Shown here one piece after another: positions 35,501-47,350 of a stretch of DNA of 64,000 bases. Positions within the stretch are counted from its first letter, which is position 1, and the number at the start of each line of letters is the position of its first letter. A program made the position numbers and the translations under genes. The stretch lies in assembly GCA_013115135.1 (NCBI GenBank), contig JABANP010000144.1:48046-112045 (forward strand), read 5' to 3'. Below the pieces are notes generated by a model. That model did not search any database and had not been told where the DNA came from. It saw nothing but the letters and a program-made list of their open reading frames with translations. Source of the stretch: Perkinsus olseni. Its lineage: Eukaryota > Perkinsozoa > Perkinsida > Perkinsidae.

Positions 35501-36524
35501 CTACGGAAGGAAATCGCTGAGATGGCCGTTAGAGGGAGTAAGCGATGGGTTTCCAGTGGCCGTGGCGTCCTGTACGTCGGAACACTGCGCGATATGATCT
35601 CAGGGGACGCCGAGATAGCTCGACTTCGCAATGACATGGCAAGGCAGTGGAAGCGATGTTGGGCTACAGACACAGAGAGATTTGAGTCGCTCTGGGGTGA
35701 GGGAGCTACAGACGTGGGGAGATACATGCATGCTCGTCTCAGATGATGCCCAAGCTCTGCGGATCCAGAATGAAGTTCTGGTCATTCGAGATAGGTTGTG
35801 GAAGGATCTCGTAAAAGAGACCTCGTCAGACCAGAAGAATGAGCACCGCGTAAAACAGCTGTGGGCCAAACTTTCTGCGGCGGACAGGAGGATTTCTGAT
35901 CCTTCCGGTGAGCCTTTGCTTCTACGGCCGCGGCGGTCTGAGCTGACCGTTAATACCCGGCACTTTTCAGCGACTCTGGAGCAGAAGCAGCTCCTACAGA
36001 AGGCGGTCGAAGACCGAGTGCGCGTATATGAGAGTCGCATAGCTGAGCTAGAACGAGCACAGCTCGGCGTATGTGCAGGGCGGCGCGACACGTTGTTCGT
36101 TCAACCCTCAGTCATATTTTGTAGGACGAACTCAACCCACAAGCCGTTGCTGAGCTGCAAGAGAGAGTCGTGAAGGTGGAATCGGTGAAGTCCAAGTTGG
36201 AGCGTGACAACGGCAGCCTCGAAGTAGAGTTGCGGAGCAAAACAGAGGTAATGAAGTTCCACTTCTGCATGCCTTCCTTCAACCCTTCGTGAGACTTCCA
36301 ACCTTCATGCTCAGGAGCTGTCGAGAATACAGCAGGAGAAGGAGCAGACGACCACGGCGATGCGTGAGGCATTAGAAGCCGCCGATCAGGAGAGGGCACG
36401 GCTGAGAACCGAGCTAGATATCTACCATGAGCAACTCTGCGCTAACGACGCCCTGAGAGAGCTGCTGGTTATGGCGAAAGTAGAGCCGATTGAACCAATA
36501 GGATCCGCTACGGCACAAACATGA
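32531..36524 (+). CDS. Long coiled-coil protein with a possible HOOK/NuMA-like N-terminal domain
   Basis: The candidate start at 32531 reads MLRLNGSSGVSLES. A phase-0 intron leads to WISKQTNSDEVEGFADLQDG (from about 32678) then EVLLEMVQL, which resembles the first helices of HOOK-type calponin-homology domains. Next comes a helical segment (AIYNTLAALYFLWSLCQ, about 33017-33067), then about 3 kb of exons that are almost all heptad-like and rich in E/K/R/Q (examples: about 33560-33790, 34080-34200, 34610-34830, 35215-35335, 35385-35550, 35750-35910, 36120-36250, 36310-36524). The last frame ends PIGSATAQT with TGA at 36522. HOOK proteins link cargo to dynein; a basal-body or cytoskeletal linker would be another reading. 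The coiled coil is clear; the head domain is tentative. Confidence 0.6.
34861..34932 (-). tRNA. tRNA-Pro (anticodon AGG)
   Basis: On the minus strand the 72 bases form a full cloverleaf: acceptor GGCTGTG/CACAGCC with discriminator C, an A-box region TGGTCTAGTGGTATGAT, anticodon stem-loop TCTCGCTTAGGGTGCGAGA with AGG anticodon, and B box GGTCCCGAGTTCAATTC. No intron. CCA is not encoded, as usual for eukaryotes. It lies antisense inside an intron of the coiled-coil gene (intron about 34831-35005). Confidence 0.95.
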
Positions 36525-36719
36525 TCCACATGACCACATGGCAAGTTGACTTCCGGAAAGCATACAAGAGTCGAGTTGTAACCGACCTTCTTATAATAAG
36601 AATCTTAACGTATATAACCTTGTAGCCAATACGAATACTATTCATGTTGCCTCCGCTGCTCATCGCAGCATGCCTTGTGATACTAGCCGGGTCGAGGTAG
36701 AGGGTAGGCAAAGGCGGCG

Positions 36720-37700
36720 ATGTCCGAAATGTTTCCCATTAGGCGATTTGGGAGCCCTGTAATAGACGTTGATGAAGGTCCTCCCGAGTACAGGGTCTAT
36801 ACTAGCAGTGAGGACCCCGAGGCCCCTCCGCCGCAGATGGATGTCGAACCTATGGTGGGAGCGCCCTTAGCCTGATTCCGCACAGTTGCGTGTGTTGCAG
36901 TGGGACGGGGACAAGCCGATCCTACATGGTCGAGCGTGGCCGGATGAAGCGGTCGTGAGGGCTCCCGGCACGAAACTTGCCGCGAGGCACGGCGAATTCA
37001 CCTCTGGTGTTGACAACGATGCCATCAAGGAAGTGTGGGAGAAGTGAGCTGGAAAGAGGATCCACCAAGGCGGCCACCAGACGCTGTGCGCAGGTATCCG
37101 GTGACAGTCGGTAACAGCCCGACCTACAGCGAGAGCAATCCCGTGCAAGCCGTCACCCTCGGCATGGTTGCCGATCTGGCAGACCCGTGAGTAGTTGATA
37201 ATCGACTGCATAAGTAGCGTCTTTACTGTATCAGGCTAAATGAAGTTGCACGACTGCCGGACCTCCCAGACCGCCCAGCGGACGACTCGGATGTCGTTCG
37301 ACACGAAATTATGGTGGGTGGTTGAACGTTTCAGCTCGGAGGGTCGGACATGCTCCACTCAGAACTCCAAAGCAATGAGGGAAACAAAGGACTTCGCGAT
37401 GAGTCCACAACCGACGGATATCCCGGACAGCCAACCTCCCCTACCAGTAAGGCGCCAGTAGCTTGGAAATTTTCATTGCCACTCGACTCCTGTCAGAGAA
37501 TGCGCGGCTTCACAAGCTTCCGAGCAGTAGGGGTCGGAGAGGAGCCTGCAAGGTCGGTGTCTCCTGAGGAACGTGCGGTGAGTCCTCTGAGCTGCTGTTC
37601 GATGCTGTAGTATAACGCCTTCCTCTTTGGTGTTAGGAACGACTCCAACAGCACCGTCTGGCTGGTCAGAGCAGGTTTAATGAGGATTTCGACATCGACA
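36720..37700 (+). CDS. Unrecognised acidic multi-exon gene with very short introns
   Basis: A well-behaved exon chain: MSEMFPIRRFGSPVIDVDEG from 36720; a 31-nt intron ending in CACAG; LRVLQWDGDKPILHGRAWPD onward to EVWEK; a 50-nt intron; YPVTVGNSPTYSESNPVQAV onward to VADLADP; a 48-nt intron; LNEVARLPDLPDRPADDSD onward to HEIM; an apparent 21-nt intron (GTGGGT to TTTCAG); GGSDMLHSELQSNEGNKG; then shorter helical exons ending NEDFDIDK at about 37700. Acid- and proline-rich, no signal peptide, no known domain. The true 3' end is not resolved and may reach 38180. Confidence 0.45.
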
Positions 37701-37704
37701 AGGT

Positions 37705-38675
37705 ATGTGCTGGCCTGCTCACAACTCTTATTCGTTCTCCTTCAGTTGGCCCATCATGCCTTGCATCCATATGCAACCCGATGAGAGTGCGATGCACGAC
37801 ATGCTGCTGTTGATCAGTGTTCGGTGGCGTTGTGCTGGTGACGTGGTCAAATCGGGTGAACAACTCGTACTCTTCACGTCGAGAACAACAATCGTACCGC
37901 TCCCCGCAGTGAAGCGTGGATGGGGCCATCTGATCATCCTACTATCATTCATCTTTCATCGGGCACGACATTCTGCGGTCAACATTTCGATCTCTAATGG
38001 CTTACAGTACGGAACTCGGTTAAGGTCGAACCTTAGCTTCAAGGCAAGCTGCGTATACGCAAGCCGGCCGGAGAAGTGCTTGGTCGAGCATCGAATGCCC
38101 TCGGACGAGGGCCGCTCTGTCGATGGATCACGCTCTCCTCTGTCGGTGCTACTCCACATCATAACTCATGACCTAGCCAGATGAAAGAAACTGCCTTACC
38201 TCGCATACGAAACGCTGGCTACTCGGGCGGTGAAGTTCACACAATCAAATCGCTGCGAGGGCCGCCGACGCCATTCCTCCACGTTCATCTTTGGGAGTTC
38301 ACGCGATCACGAACAGCAGTTAGAGTGCGACAGGACAATGAGTTCGCTCCTCCCAAGATCTCGGTGAATTGTTCGACAGAGCATCCCTCGACCATAGCCA
38401 ACCAGTTGAGAGCTACGGGTTGAGGACCGATCCAGTATAAGACTATTGAACGCTATTCCCTCATCAATAGAACAACGTAGAACATGCTGATGCCTCTATC
38501 TCTGCATCCAGATGTTATCCTTCAAAAGTAAATGATGATTATCGCGCGGAGAATATTGATACACGTTTGATTGATAGATTGAGAAGCATCGGGGCATTGT
38601 GGCCACCGGCCACCGGCCACTCTCGGCTCACCTCAAAGCCTTCTTGTGAGTATATATCTAAAAGAGTGTTGAACT
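37705..38675. other. Intergenic or unresolved 3' end of the preceding gene
   Basis: A plus-strand frame at 37705-38184 (459 coding bases, includes MPCIHMQPDESAMHDMLLL) has no domain and overlaps equally long minus-strand frames, so I do not call it. The stretch 38470-38675 is the 3' flank of family A copy A4. Confidence 0.4.
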
Positions 38676-39676
38676 TCAAGATAATCTCTTGTCCAAGACT
38701 TTTGGGTCGAGGATGAATTCCTGCGGCAGGTCGCGATCCCACTGGTCGAGTGAAGTGCGGGAGATGTTCCGACGGCCATGCTGCTTCATATCGCATAACG
38801 CTTGTGTACCAAAGGACCAACTGTGTCCTTTCGAACTCTTCTTGCGGGACAGAGTCCTCCCGATTTGCCTTCTCGCGGATTCTCCAGGCTCCGAGAACGT
38901 GGCTAGCTTCGTCCTTTTGAGTATCATAATGGTCTTCGACAAACTCGTGGTGGGGAATACGTCAGCAACGGCCATCATCCCATCGCAGACGGGGTGATAC
39001 GTCACCGCAGGATCCTCCCTGTGGAACCCCTCGTTAACCAGATCTGCCTCTTTTATCATGCCGTCATGGAATTTCAACCTGATGCTTTTCTCCATCCTGT
39101 AGCCGGTATAGATGCCCTCCAGATTCGACAGTCTAGAGGAGGGCTTGAGCGCCGTAAAACCTTCCGTGCATATCTGTGCTAACTCTTCCTTCACGAGCGG
39201 TGACGCCCCCTCATAAAGTGAGGCATAGCTGTCATCGAGGGTATTGCCTGATGTTTTCCGTAATCTTATTTGTTCGAAGCATAGCCCGCTTTGAACAACA
39301 CCAGCCTCGTACTCTGAAGTCTCACCATTGTGTATGCGGAGAATCCTAGCCTGGGCAACCACCTGGTTGAAGTCGGCCAGCGCAATGTGCGATACGTGCT
39401 TGTAGGCGCACATGTTCCTCATCTCCGGCTTGGGGTCTCGAGTTCTAGCCCTCCCCTTTTCCAGGACAAAACTTCTGGTCCTTTTGACGGAACCAAAGTC
39501 CAACGTATTGTGGGGGAATAACGATATACTCCACTAGACCGTTCACGCGGCCGTCAACTCGCGCGTACAACAGTTCCCTTTTCTCGCCAGACTGCCGCTC
39601 TGGCTAGACATATCAGTAAGTGGCTCAAGCCAAGATAGCAGAATGTATTAACGCCAGAGGACTTCGAGGGAGTCAT
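38676..39676 (-). pseudogene. Family A secreted protein, copy A4, two frame breaks near the N-terminus
   Basis: Starts MTPSKSSGVNTFCYLGLSHLL at 39676, a signal peptide of the family type. The frame is lost within the conserved REKELLYA region at a G-run in the coding strand (plus-strand CCC 39576-39578), and again in the IP motif at a C-run (plus-strand GGGGG 39512-39516). Both equal one extra base. From 39503 to 38676 the frame is continuous, with ARILRIHNGETSEYEAGV, GFTALKPSSRLSNLEGIYTG, TYHPVCDG, IMILKRTK, CDMKQHGRRNISR and WDRDLPQEF. More divergent than A1-A3. Confidence 0.7.
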
Positions 39677-39950
39677 TAACCGGAAGTTCAACAGCTGACG
39701 GATGCGCGAATCGTTTGGTCCCGCGTTGAGATAAATCCATGGCACGAATATTCATGTCGTCGCCATGTGCCGTAGCGAAGACCAACCAAGCAGTTCAAAC
39801 TAGGGTGACGCTGGTCCATTCAACGGAGAAAACACATCGCCATGCCGGCACAGATACCGTGCAGGCGCGAGAGCGAATTCGCTGAGCCTACTGGCGAATC
39901 GAACATGAGCTCAGCGAAGCGTGACAGTAGCGGGGCTTCTGAGGAGGGGG

Positions 39951-39995
39951 AAATGTAGGACGCTCGAAGAACACATCGAGCAAGCTTGGAAATAT
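39951..39995 (-). repeat. Conserved upstream block of family A (5' of A4)
   Basis: AATGTAGGACGCTCGAAGAA followed 11 bases later by GCTTGGAAAT matches the block 5' of A6 at 57062-57106. It lies about 275 bp before the A4 start, on the promoter side. Confidence 0.5.
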
Positions 39996-40019
39996 AGTGC
40001 CTTGGAAATCTCCGCGCTT

Positions 40020-41327
40020 CGAGCAAGGATGGTTCAGCCTCCATCGATGCCCTTACCGGAAGCCTAGATGTGCTGACAGAGAGCGACTGCTACTTCTTTG
40101 TCGAGCAGCCACTGATCACCAGTGCCATACCGTGAGTACGGAGCGCAACACCGCAGCCCGCAAGCGTAATTAACGCACGAATCTTTCACCAGGGCGAGCG
40201 TCTTTGACATGCACGTGAATGGAACTCCTCGTCTCCTGCTGTTATGGGAGGCCGGCTACCCCCTGCTGGCAGAGCAGCGCTGATCGCTGAAGTAGCCTAA
40301 GCTGTGCCGATCTCTGGACGTAGCCCGAGCGGATTCCATACGGAGCAGGATCCTCTGCGCAGTGTTGAGCCCGATTCCTCCAATGTCGACTAAACAAATC
40401 ATTGTCGGAGCATCAGCTGTATTCATTTCAAGCTTAAGGAAGGCTATTTCGGCGGGGGGGGGTCTCGAAGCACACTGGCAGAAGCCGAGGGCATAGCCAA
40501 GCTTGTTTTTCGTCGGTGGCATTTAGTATGCGGCCTGCATCCTGAAGGCTTCAGACTTCTGCCCAAAGTTGCTGATCCCCGCAACGAAGAGCCCGTTTGA
40601 CTCGATCACTCGTATTGTTGCCTGTCAGAAATTTCCCCCGCTGAATAAGACGGAAATGTATGATAACCGTGATGGAGTGGGGATTTACACTTGTCTATAC
40701 AGCACCGGCGAGAAGGAGTCGAGCTGTTTGAAGTCTCTCTCACTGGGAATATCTCACTTGGACGTATGAATTGCCCCAAGACGGATGAGCGGGAGGGGTT
40801 TTGGGCCAACGCAGAGTGAGGACTGGGAGATAGCCGATATCTTTATCATATCAGCCTTTCGTCATCTGCCTCAGATATGACAGATACAAAGCACATGGTG
40901 GGGAGCTCTTCGTTTTCTATGATGATATTCCCGCGAACACCACCCTAGATCTGCTCGAATTCCACGATGACCTGACTCTTCGTGATATGTTGAACACCTT
41001 GGAAGAAAAAACAAAAGATGAGTTGCTCCCTAGAGCTCCTCTATTCGGTACTGAGCCAGCCTCCCTTACTGAACGCCGGAAGAAAGCTACTCCTAATAAA
41101 GTACTGCAGCAAAGTTGTATCTCTGCTCGTGAAGTCATAGAGGGAAAAATACATAACATTCACAAGGCTGTGCGACGAGTACCACAGAAGATTCATGGGT
41201 GCCAAACTCACCGCTGAAGAAGATAACTGGTTCGTGACCAGACATGAAGGCACCACATACATCTCCAAGATGGAGCTTTACGATAGCGGATGGGGAATGA
41301 GGCCTGTGGGGAGAATGTTCGACTAAG
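40020..41327 (+). CDS. Unrecognised gene, exon fragments
   Basis: Exon-like frames: ALTGSLDVLTESDCYFFVEQ ending ITSAIP with donor at about 40132, joined across an intron to ASVFDMHVNGTPRLLLLWEA (about 40195-40260). A second cluster holds KTEMYDNRDGVGIYTCLYST (about 40650-40710) and a good long exon from about 40875 (YDRYKAHGGELFVFYDDIP, then LTLRDMLNTLEEKTKDELLP and EGKIHNIHKA), continuing as EYHRRFMGAKLTAEEDNWF in a frame shifted by one extra base near 41170, to a stop at 41325. The two clusters may be separate genes. No domain recognised. The protein is soluble and charged. Confidence 0.4.
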
Positions 41328-44105
41328 TGATTCTGTGGAATTACCGAGCCATCAGAGAAAGATGTCTGACTGCTTTGTGATGGTGCATGTTGTAGATCAT
41401 CGAAGAGAATGTTGTATTAGGTCGAGTACAAATATTGTCACTCCGTTCCAGTTATCGCTAAGCATACAAAACAGAAATCGGGAGTAGAGTCCACCAACTA
41501 GACTGGCCAAGGTCACGCTGAGTGATTCCGGGCCATCCGAGCGGCGGTTAGTAGTCTATCTGAGCGGTTCGCTCATATATAGTGCGTGTTTCCAGTCTAT
41601 TGGCGTTTCGGGCTTCCTCAGACTCATCGATGTGATCTCCTTATCTGAGGTCTGTGCAGGCAATAATGTGCCGTGGCATATGACTTAGGGATGAATATGT
41701 CGTTTGACAAGGGGTCATGATGAAAGGCCTTGAATTAGGAAGCTTCCTTTCCTCCTTACAGGGGAAGGCCACTACATAGTTCTGGCCAAGTTGCGTGAAC
41801 ACGAGGATAGCGATGGACCGCAGCGTTGACGATGTATCTTCCCAACTTTTTCATAACTTCACTGCAAAGCACGGTTGAAATTAGCGTGACGTGGGAGAAG
41901 TAATCCTCCCAGACTAATCATACCCTCCTTGGATGAGATAAGACGGAGCCGCGGAACGTGGTAGGAGGAGTGACGGAGTTTACCTAGGATGTCGCTGAGC
42001 CTCCGAGTTGACCCATTTCATGAGTAGGATGATTTGAAGCTGATATTCGAGTATCTCTCTGAAGTCCTGTGGAAATTAATAGCAAGGAGCGGTCGTCTAC
42101 GCAGTGCCTCTATCAGTCGGAAATACAACGCGCTACCTACGTAAGAACCATTCGAGAGAACCATAGGTGGCTAAACCATTTGACCATGATGCCCTCACCT
42201 ATCGCAGCTACACCGTCCCGCCGACGGCATCCTTGCAGTCATGCCACTCGTAACCAACCCGACGCGAATGGCGTCACGCGATCATCATCATAACTCATCG
42301 ACATCATGCAACTCAGTCGAACGACGCTCACGGCCAAGTGGCTTGCGTTTATGTCGAGTTAACATGGACGTAAGATTGGTTACTAGACTCGGCAAAGGGG
42401 CGTTCTCTACGACCCCCCGGCGGCGGCGAACGCAGCGCATACTCGACACCCATATTGCCACAACCTGCGATGAATACAGAGAACGCCTTAGTTCGACGAA
42501 CATGCGTAGAGTGGCTCACAAGTGATACTAAGACGAGGGCAAGCACGTTAGCGGAGAACGCTGTGATTCGCTGAGGGTATCTCCGTCTCGGAATCGCACG
42601 CTCAACCAGACATTGCTCGACATCGACTATGATATCTCGAGGATGCCCCTGAGAATCACGCAGGCATTATTGGGTAAAGCAGAAGGATACCTGGTACCCG
42701 AAATGGGCGGGCTGCGGCGAGGCAACTTCCTGTCGATTTGTCGAAGGCACAGGAAAGTCTGTGGCTATCTGGCCAGCTCATACCCTCATGAGGCACGCCC
42801 GACCTGCAAACAAAGTCCCGCGGAAGTTAGCTAACGGTGTGCGGGGCAGGAAGAATGTGCCAGTAACCTAGTCATGCAACCGAGAGTATCGTGCAGACCG
42901 TGGAGTCCACGGCGTAGACGGAAGTTCTTTCCACTTACACTGATGGGCCCACTGTTTGCAACCTAGGTCTCCGGGCTCGGCCACATCAGGCATCATCGTG
43001 AGAGTCGCGGGAATAAATATATCCCAAAAAGTTCTGAAAGTCAGCAGGTCAATGGGCCAAAGACTTCCGCCGGGAGAAGATCGAGGCGCCGACTTGTGCA
43101 ATGCCTTAGTCGGCTAAGCTGTCCTGTTCAAGTCAATCCACGGGACCCGACCCGCGTAAGACTGCGGCGGAAGTTTCCTCTTCCAAGGCCTGCTCTCCGC
43201 CTCAACGTAGTAAGTCGCCCCGAACCAGAGTACACTCGCTGTAAATTGAAGGCGTAGATGTAAACGAGGATATATAACATTAACATCTGAGTAGTGCGCA
43301 CTAACGCCGCAGCGTCAAGGCCTGGAAGGCCGAAGTCTACATGATTGAAGCAGAAGCAGCCAGGGCTAGTTCCCGGGGACTAGGAGCCGTCGGATTGGGC
43401 TATGGAATGACATGAACTTGAACCCCCACCGGTAGAATGGCGTTCACCCGACCACAACAGGAACTCTTGGGGACGTCGGTGGGTGGGATCTGCCTCTAGG
43501 CGATACTCGATATTCGTCGATATTCCTTCCTAAGCGGGGCCACAGTGCCCCTCAGAGGAACCAACCAACGCCATTCGCTTCACCCGATGCCGCACAACGC
43601 GAGAGAAGAAGTCGTGGGCATCGATACACAAGGTTGCCACACGCTCGTATGGCTAGGTCCGATCGCTTCCCCGTCACCAAATGGTGAGTAAGTTGTAGTG
43701 GCTAGCCCGGAAATCCTGAGTCTCTCTCGGCCATAAGGATGAGAGAAGCTAGAGTCGAGAGCGTCGCGGCAGTTATTCAACAGGAAATCATTTACAACTA
43801 TAACACCAACTGCGCAATGCAACATATCAAACAAGAACACAAAGACGAGTCGCAAGACAACAGCCGCAGCGCACCGGAGTCTCTGGTGTAGGGCGGCCCA
43901 CGATTTGTATCCAAACATCTTTATTCAACAGCTGGAGACAATGGAAAGACTGGTGAAGGTCCAGTAGAGTCTAGTGGCTCATCAAGATGGATACGATATC
44001 ACTTGGGAATTGATGTAATTCGCCTTCCTCCACTTTGCCAAGCGCGATATTTTTACTTGAGGATGCATCTATGCTGAGCACTACATCCTTCCAGTGAAAA
44101 TCTTA
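41328..44105. other. Long stretch with only weak coding signals
   Basis: Plus-strand frame 42613-42834 (MLDIDYDISRMPLRITQALL) looks protein-like but is isolated. Near 43330-43420 a frame reads VYMIEAEAARASSRGLGAVG with stops soon after, perhaps a decayed element. Nothing else supported. The left 450 bases may still belong to the preceding gene (EGHYIVLAKLREHEDSDGPQ near 41761). Confidence 0.35.
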
Positions 44106-44720
44106 CTACACATCGCCCGGGGCTTTGGCTTTGAGGACGAATTCATCAGGCAGCCCGCGACCCCACAGGCCGAGCGTGGTGCGAGTGATGCTCATTCTGC
44201 CATGTTTTTCCACATTGCATAGCGCACGTGAATAATCATCAAAAGCATGCTCTGGACTCTTCCTACGCGAGAAAAGTCTTTTTCTCAGGCTCTGCGCCTT
44301 TGTCACTTCGGACTTCTCGAGAATCACGATTGAGGTAGACTGCTGATCATCTGGCGCCGCGTTGACAACAGTAATCACCTCGCCGCAGAGGGGGTAATAC
44401 ACAGCCACGGCAGCCGCCTCGCCGAGCTTCTCGGCGAGCAGACCTGCGTCCTCAACCGTTCCCCTACGGAACTTCATCTCTAAGTCTCGTTTGCTTTCTC
44501 TCACCAATGTAGATGCCGTTTAGGGTCGATAAGCTAGGGGAAGGCTTGAGCGCTGTGAAGCCCTTCGCGCACATCTGCTCTAACTCTTGTTTCACAGGCA
44601 GGCCGAGTTCTTCCATTCCAATTTCCCCACCGGTGTGGAAGGTAGTTGTCTGTAGCTTCACTTTATCGGAGCATCTCCCATCGGGAACAACGTCAGCATG
44701 GTATTCTCAGGACCACCACC
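44106..44720 (-). pseudogene. Family A remnant A5, C-terminal two thirds, one frame break
   Basis: Frame 44661 to about 44497 carries GFTALKPSPSLSTLNGIYIG. Frame 44507 to 44106 carries the rest, with YYPLCGE, IVILEKSE, CNVEKHGRMSITR and LPDEFVLKAK. The switch at about 44493-44500 equals one extra base in an A-run of the coding strand. Upstream an EYHADVV segment can be read to about 44715, but the signal peptide and N-terminal third are missing. CDG is changed to CGE, unlike the other copies. Confidence 0.65.
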
Positions 44721-44911
44721 ACCACAGAACCAAAAACCATTCCATGCACCACCAGGGAGCATTTCGAACGCGATTGACAATTCGAGTCTGGCCCACTTCC
44801 GACATCATCTCTCATCTACCAGTGTGTGATACTCGCTCTTATTGTTATGGTTCATCGCCTACTTCTGCGAAATTGATAACATGGCAACTAAGACGGCTAC
44901 GGTGAAGAGCT

Positions 44912-45249
44912 CTTACCGCCTTGTGTCAAAACACGTGCCATCATAATGGATAACGCCAGCAGAGTATTCGTGAAAATTTTCCCTGGGCGAATCGTTGATA
45001 TCTCGCGGGGCAACCCCCTGGTTATATTCGACATTCCAGTGTTGCCGGTAACGATATCCAGTTGGTTCAGTTTCTCTTGGTTCGTACCGTGGCTTCTCGC
45101 GCACGGGTCAAAATGTCACGTCGTCTTCCTGTGGTGAGGCCCTCGTAAAAAGACTTCTCCATATTCCCAAAAGATGTCTCCTCGCGTGGATGTACTCTAC
45201 TCCAGCCGTGCCCTTCAATCGAGCATGCTAGAGTCTTTTCTCTGTACAA
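44912..45249 (-). pseudogene. Family A remnant, N-terminal part, divergent
   Basis: Frame 45249 to 45067 starts MYREKTLACSIEGHG and contains GLTTGRRRDILTRARE, which aligns with the REKELLYA to RLGLT...KAR part of family A. The continuation in the next frame (one extra base near 45097-45106) ends FHEYSAGVIHYDGTCFD, aligning with the EYIADV...GGCF motif. It stops there at 44913. Together with A5 it looks like two partial copies left by unequal exchange. Confidence 0.45.
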
Positions 45250-45699
45250 TGCAATTCCGAAAAATGTAGCAGTAGCCAGCTACGACCAACGTAGCACAGA
45301 GATTTGACGGCGGAGGATTTGAAGAAGGGCAAAGATCGAATCATCAAGAGCTATCTGATGATTTGCTTCGCGGGTCCGGAACTATCAGAATCGTCTTTCG
45401 AATACACCGTGCCTTGGGAGAACCGATCACCGACTGTCAGCAACCAGCCGTTGCTGCATCACGCAAATGCACCAAAATAATCACAGAAACTGCTGCACAG
45501 AAAACGGAACATGGACACCAAGAGAATCAATCCTCATCGAATCGCTTCTGGCGTTGCTTCTCTCTGTCGATGCGCCGGACCTTCGTGGCTCCCCTCTTCC
45601 CCTTCTTATGGACAACATCGTAGCCGCTAGGGCTCTCCGACCTGAACAAGCGTCAGCCAGTGAAGGACTCTCCCGCAGCGTACTTCTTCGGAGGGAGTG

Positions 45700-47350
45700 C
45701 AAACTCGGGTCCCATGCTGGTGAAATTCTGAGGTAGATGCCGCATACTCGTGTGGCCGGGTCGTACAACTCCACCATCGCCGAGCAGTTCGGCATCCTCA
45801 GCCAGCCAAGCATCCCGCCCTTTCGGCGCTACGAATAGAAGGGACGATTCCTCGTCGAAACAAATACCTCCTTCGCCATGAGGAAGAGTGAAGAGATCGT
45901 CAACTACGTGACCAACTCGGAGGCCTCGACTTATCTTCTCATTAGTCTCACTCAGGGGGAGTCACCCCGAGCACATCCGGCCAAATATTCAATTTCCAGT
46001 ATATCACTAGCATGCCGTCCTTCTTGGGGTCAGCAGTCTCTTCACACGCCAAGTTGCCAGCACCTCCCAATACTGTTGAATCGTAATAAGCAATCCTCGA
46101 CACCATCCCGGAGAGCCTCTCGCCCGCGGGTATTTTACGCGGAGACACCGTCGGGGAGTGTTCCCTGTTCAACTTTGGATACACTGACGTGAACAACCTA
46201 GACCGATCGACGATGTAGTCGTCAGCCATCGCAGAGTCCGCCACGAGCAGGCTTTTATGCTGTTTTTCTCCGTAACGCTAGGAGGCCGCCACAGGCGCTC
46301 TCCTGATGGATGTGATGCCGCTTGCAGAGGCTCGAGAGTGAGACATCAGCGATGCCATAATCTGAAGGGCTGGCAAGTCTCACACCGACCAGGTGCCCAA
46401 CGAAGGAGGCCACACCATCGCCTCACCTCCAGCTTTGCCTGACATCTCCTCAATCACCCAATCAGCGACTAGAGTGTCGTAAACATTCTGAATTTCCGCA
46501 GCATCATCACCATCAACAACAAGGCCACTACAGAGATCCCTCGAGTCATGCATGACCTGTTGAGCGATGAGATACTGAACGAAACGCTGCATCACAAAAT
46601 GCCAGGGCCAACCTAGGATACGCTAGATATTCCTGTTCATTCTACCACTGAATTGATTACGCAAAACTCGGGCTTCGGAGAATCCGGGCACAAGCTACGA
46701 GTGTTAGCCGAGTTGTTATCGACGGTTCGCGGCCCTCCACGTTACCTTCAGGATGCTAGGCTCCCACAGTATTGGTCTGAGGAGGTCTAGGTCGTCCACT
46801 AGAGCCACGCCGCCTCTACTAGCCACCGTAATGTCACCACTTTCCTGTACTGCCCTGAACAAGCGGCAAGCTCATCGGTTGCCATGGGGAGCAGCCCGTT
46901 TATCACCGTGGTCAACAGAGGCCAACTTATGGAGTGATCTCCGATATTTTCGGATGGTTTGATTCATAGTCGATAAGAGAGGTTTTCAATGAGTTCGGAG
47001 CGCACTTCTACAGGGACGCCAGAATACATCGATTAAGTCTTGCTATGAGCTAGGCCGCTCCTCTCGCCCACCTGTTGATGTGGTGTTGATATCGGATAGC
47101 GATGGGAGGCCACCCACCATCGACTTGCAGGACCTTCTCCAACTGTGCTAGCGAAGTCACCCTGTGAACGGGAAGCCGCAGTCCTGCACGCCGAAGACCG
47201 GCGGCACATACGGGCATACAAATCTGATGAGCTTGGCAACTGCATGACCATCAAGGGTGGGGTGCAATGGTAATTGCAGGACAGGAGAGTACTCAGTGAA
47301 CTCATTCCCCACGACCAACTCCCTATAGGAGAAGAGCGACAGCAACATGG
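45700..47350 (-). CDS. Unrecognised multi-exon gene
   Basis: Minus-strand exon-like frames: ELVVGNEFTEYSPVLQLPLH then TLDGHAVAKLIRFVCPYVPP (47330-47157); FVQYLIAQQVMHDSRDLCSG then VYDTLVADWVIEEMSG (46595-46383); SVYPKLNREHSPTVSPRKIP then SRIAYYDSTVLGGAGNLACE and YWKLNIWPDVLG (46200-45970); and, after a roughly 40-nt intron, RGLRVGHVVDDLFTLPHGEG then MVELYDPATRVCGIYLRISP (45928-45730). No known domain. The quality of the frames and matching donors argue for a real gene. Confidence 0.45.

Noticed and set aside
33385..36399. Long minus-strand open frames opposite the coiled-coil gene
   Set aside because: They are Ser/Arg-rich mirror frames of E/K-rich helices, without motifs or splice logic.
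43300..43560. A retrotransposon fragment near 43.3 kb
   Set aside because: The protein-like segment is short and shows no reverse transcriptase, integrase or zinc-knuckle motif.
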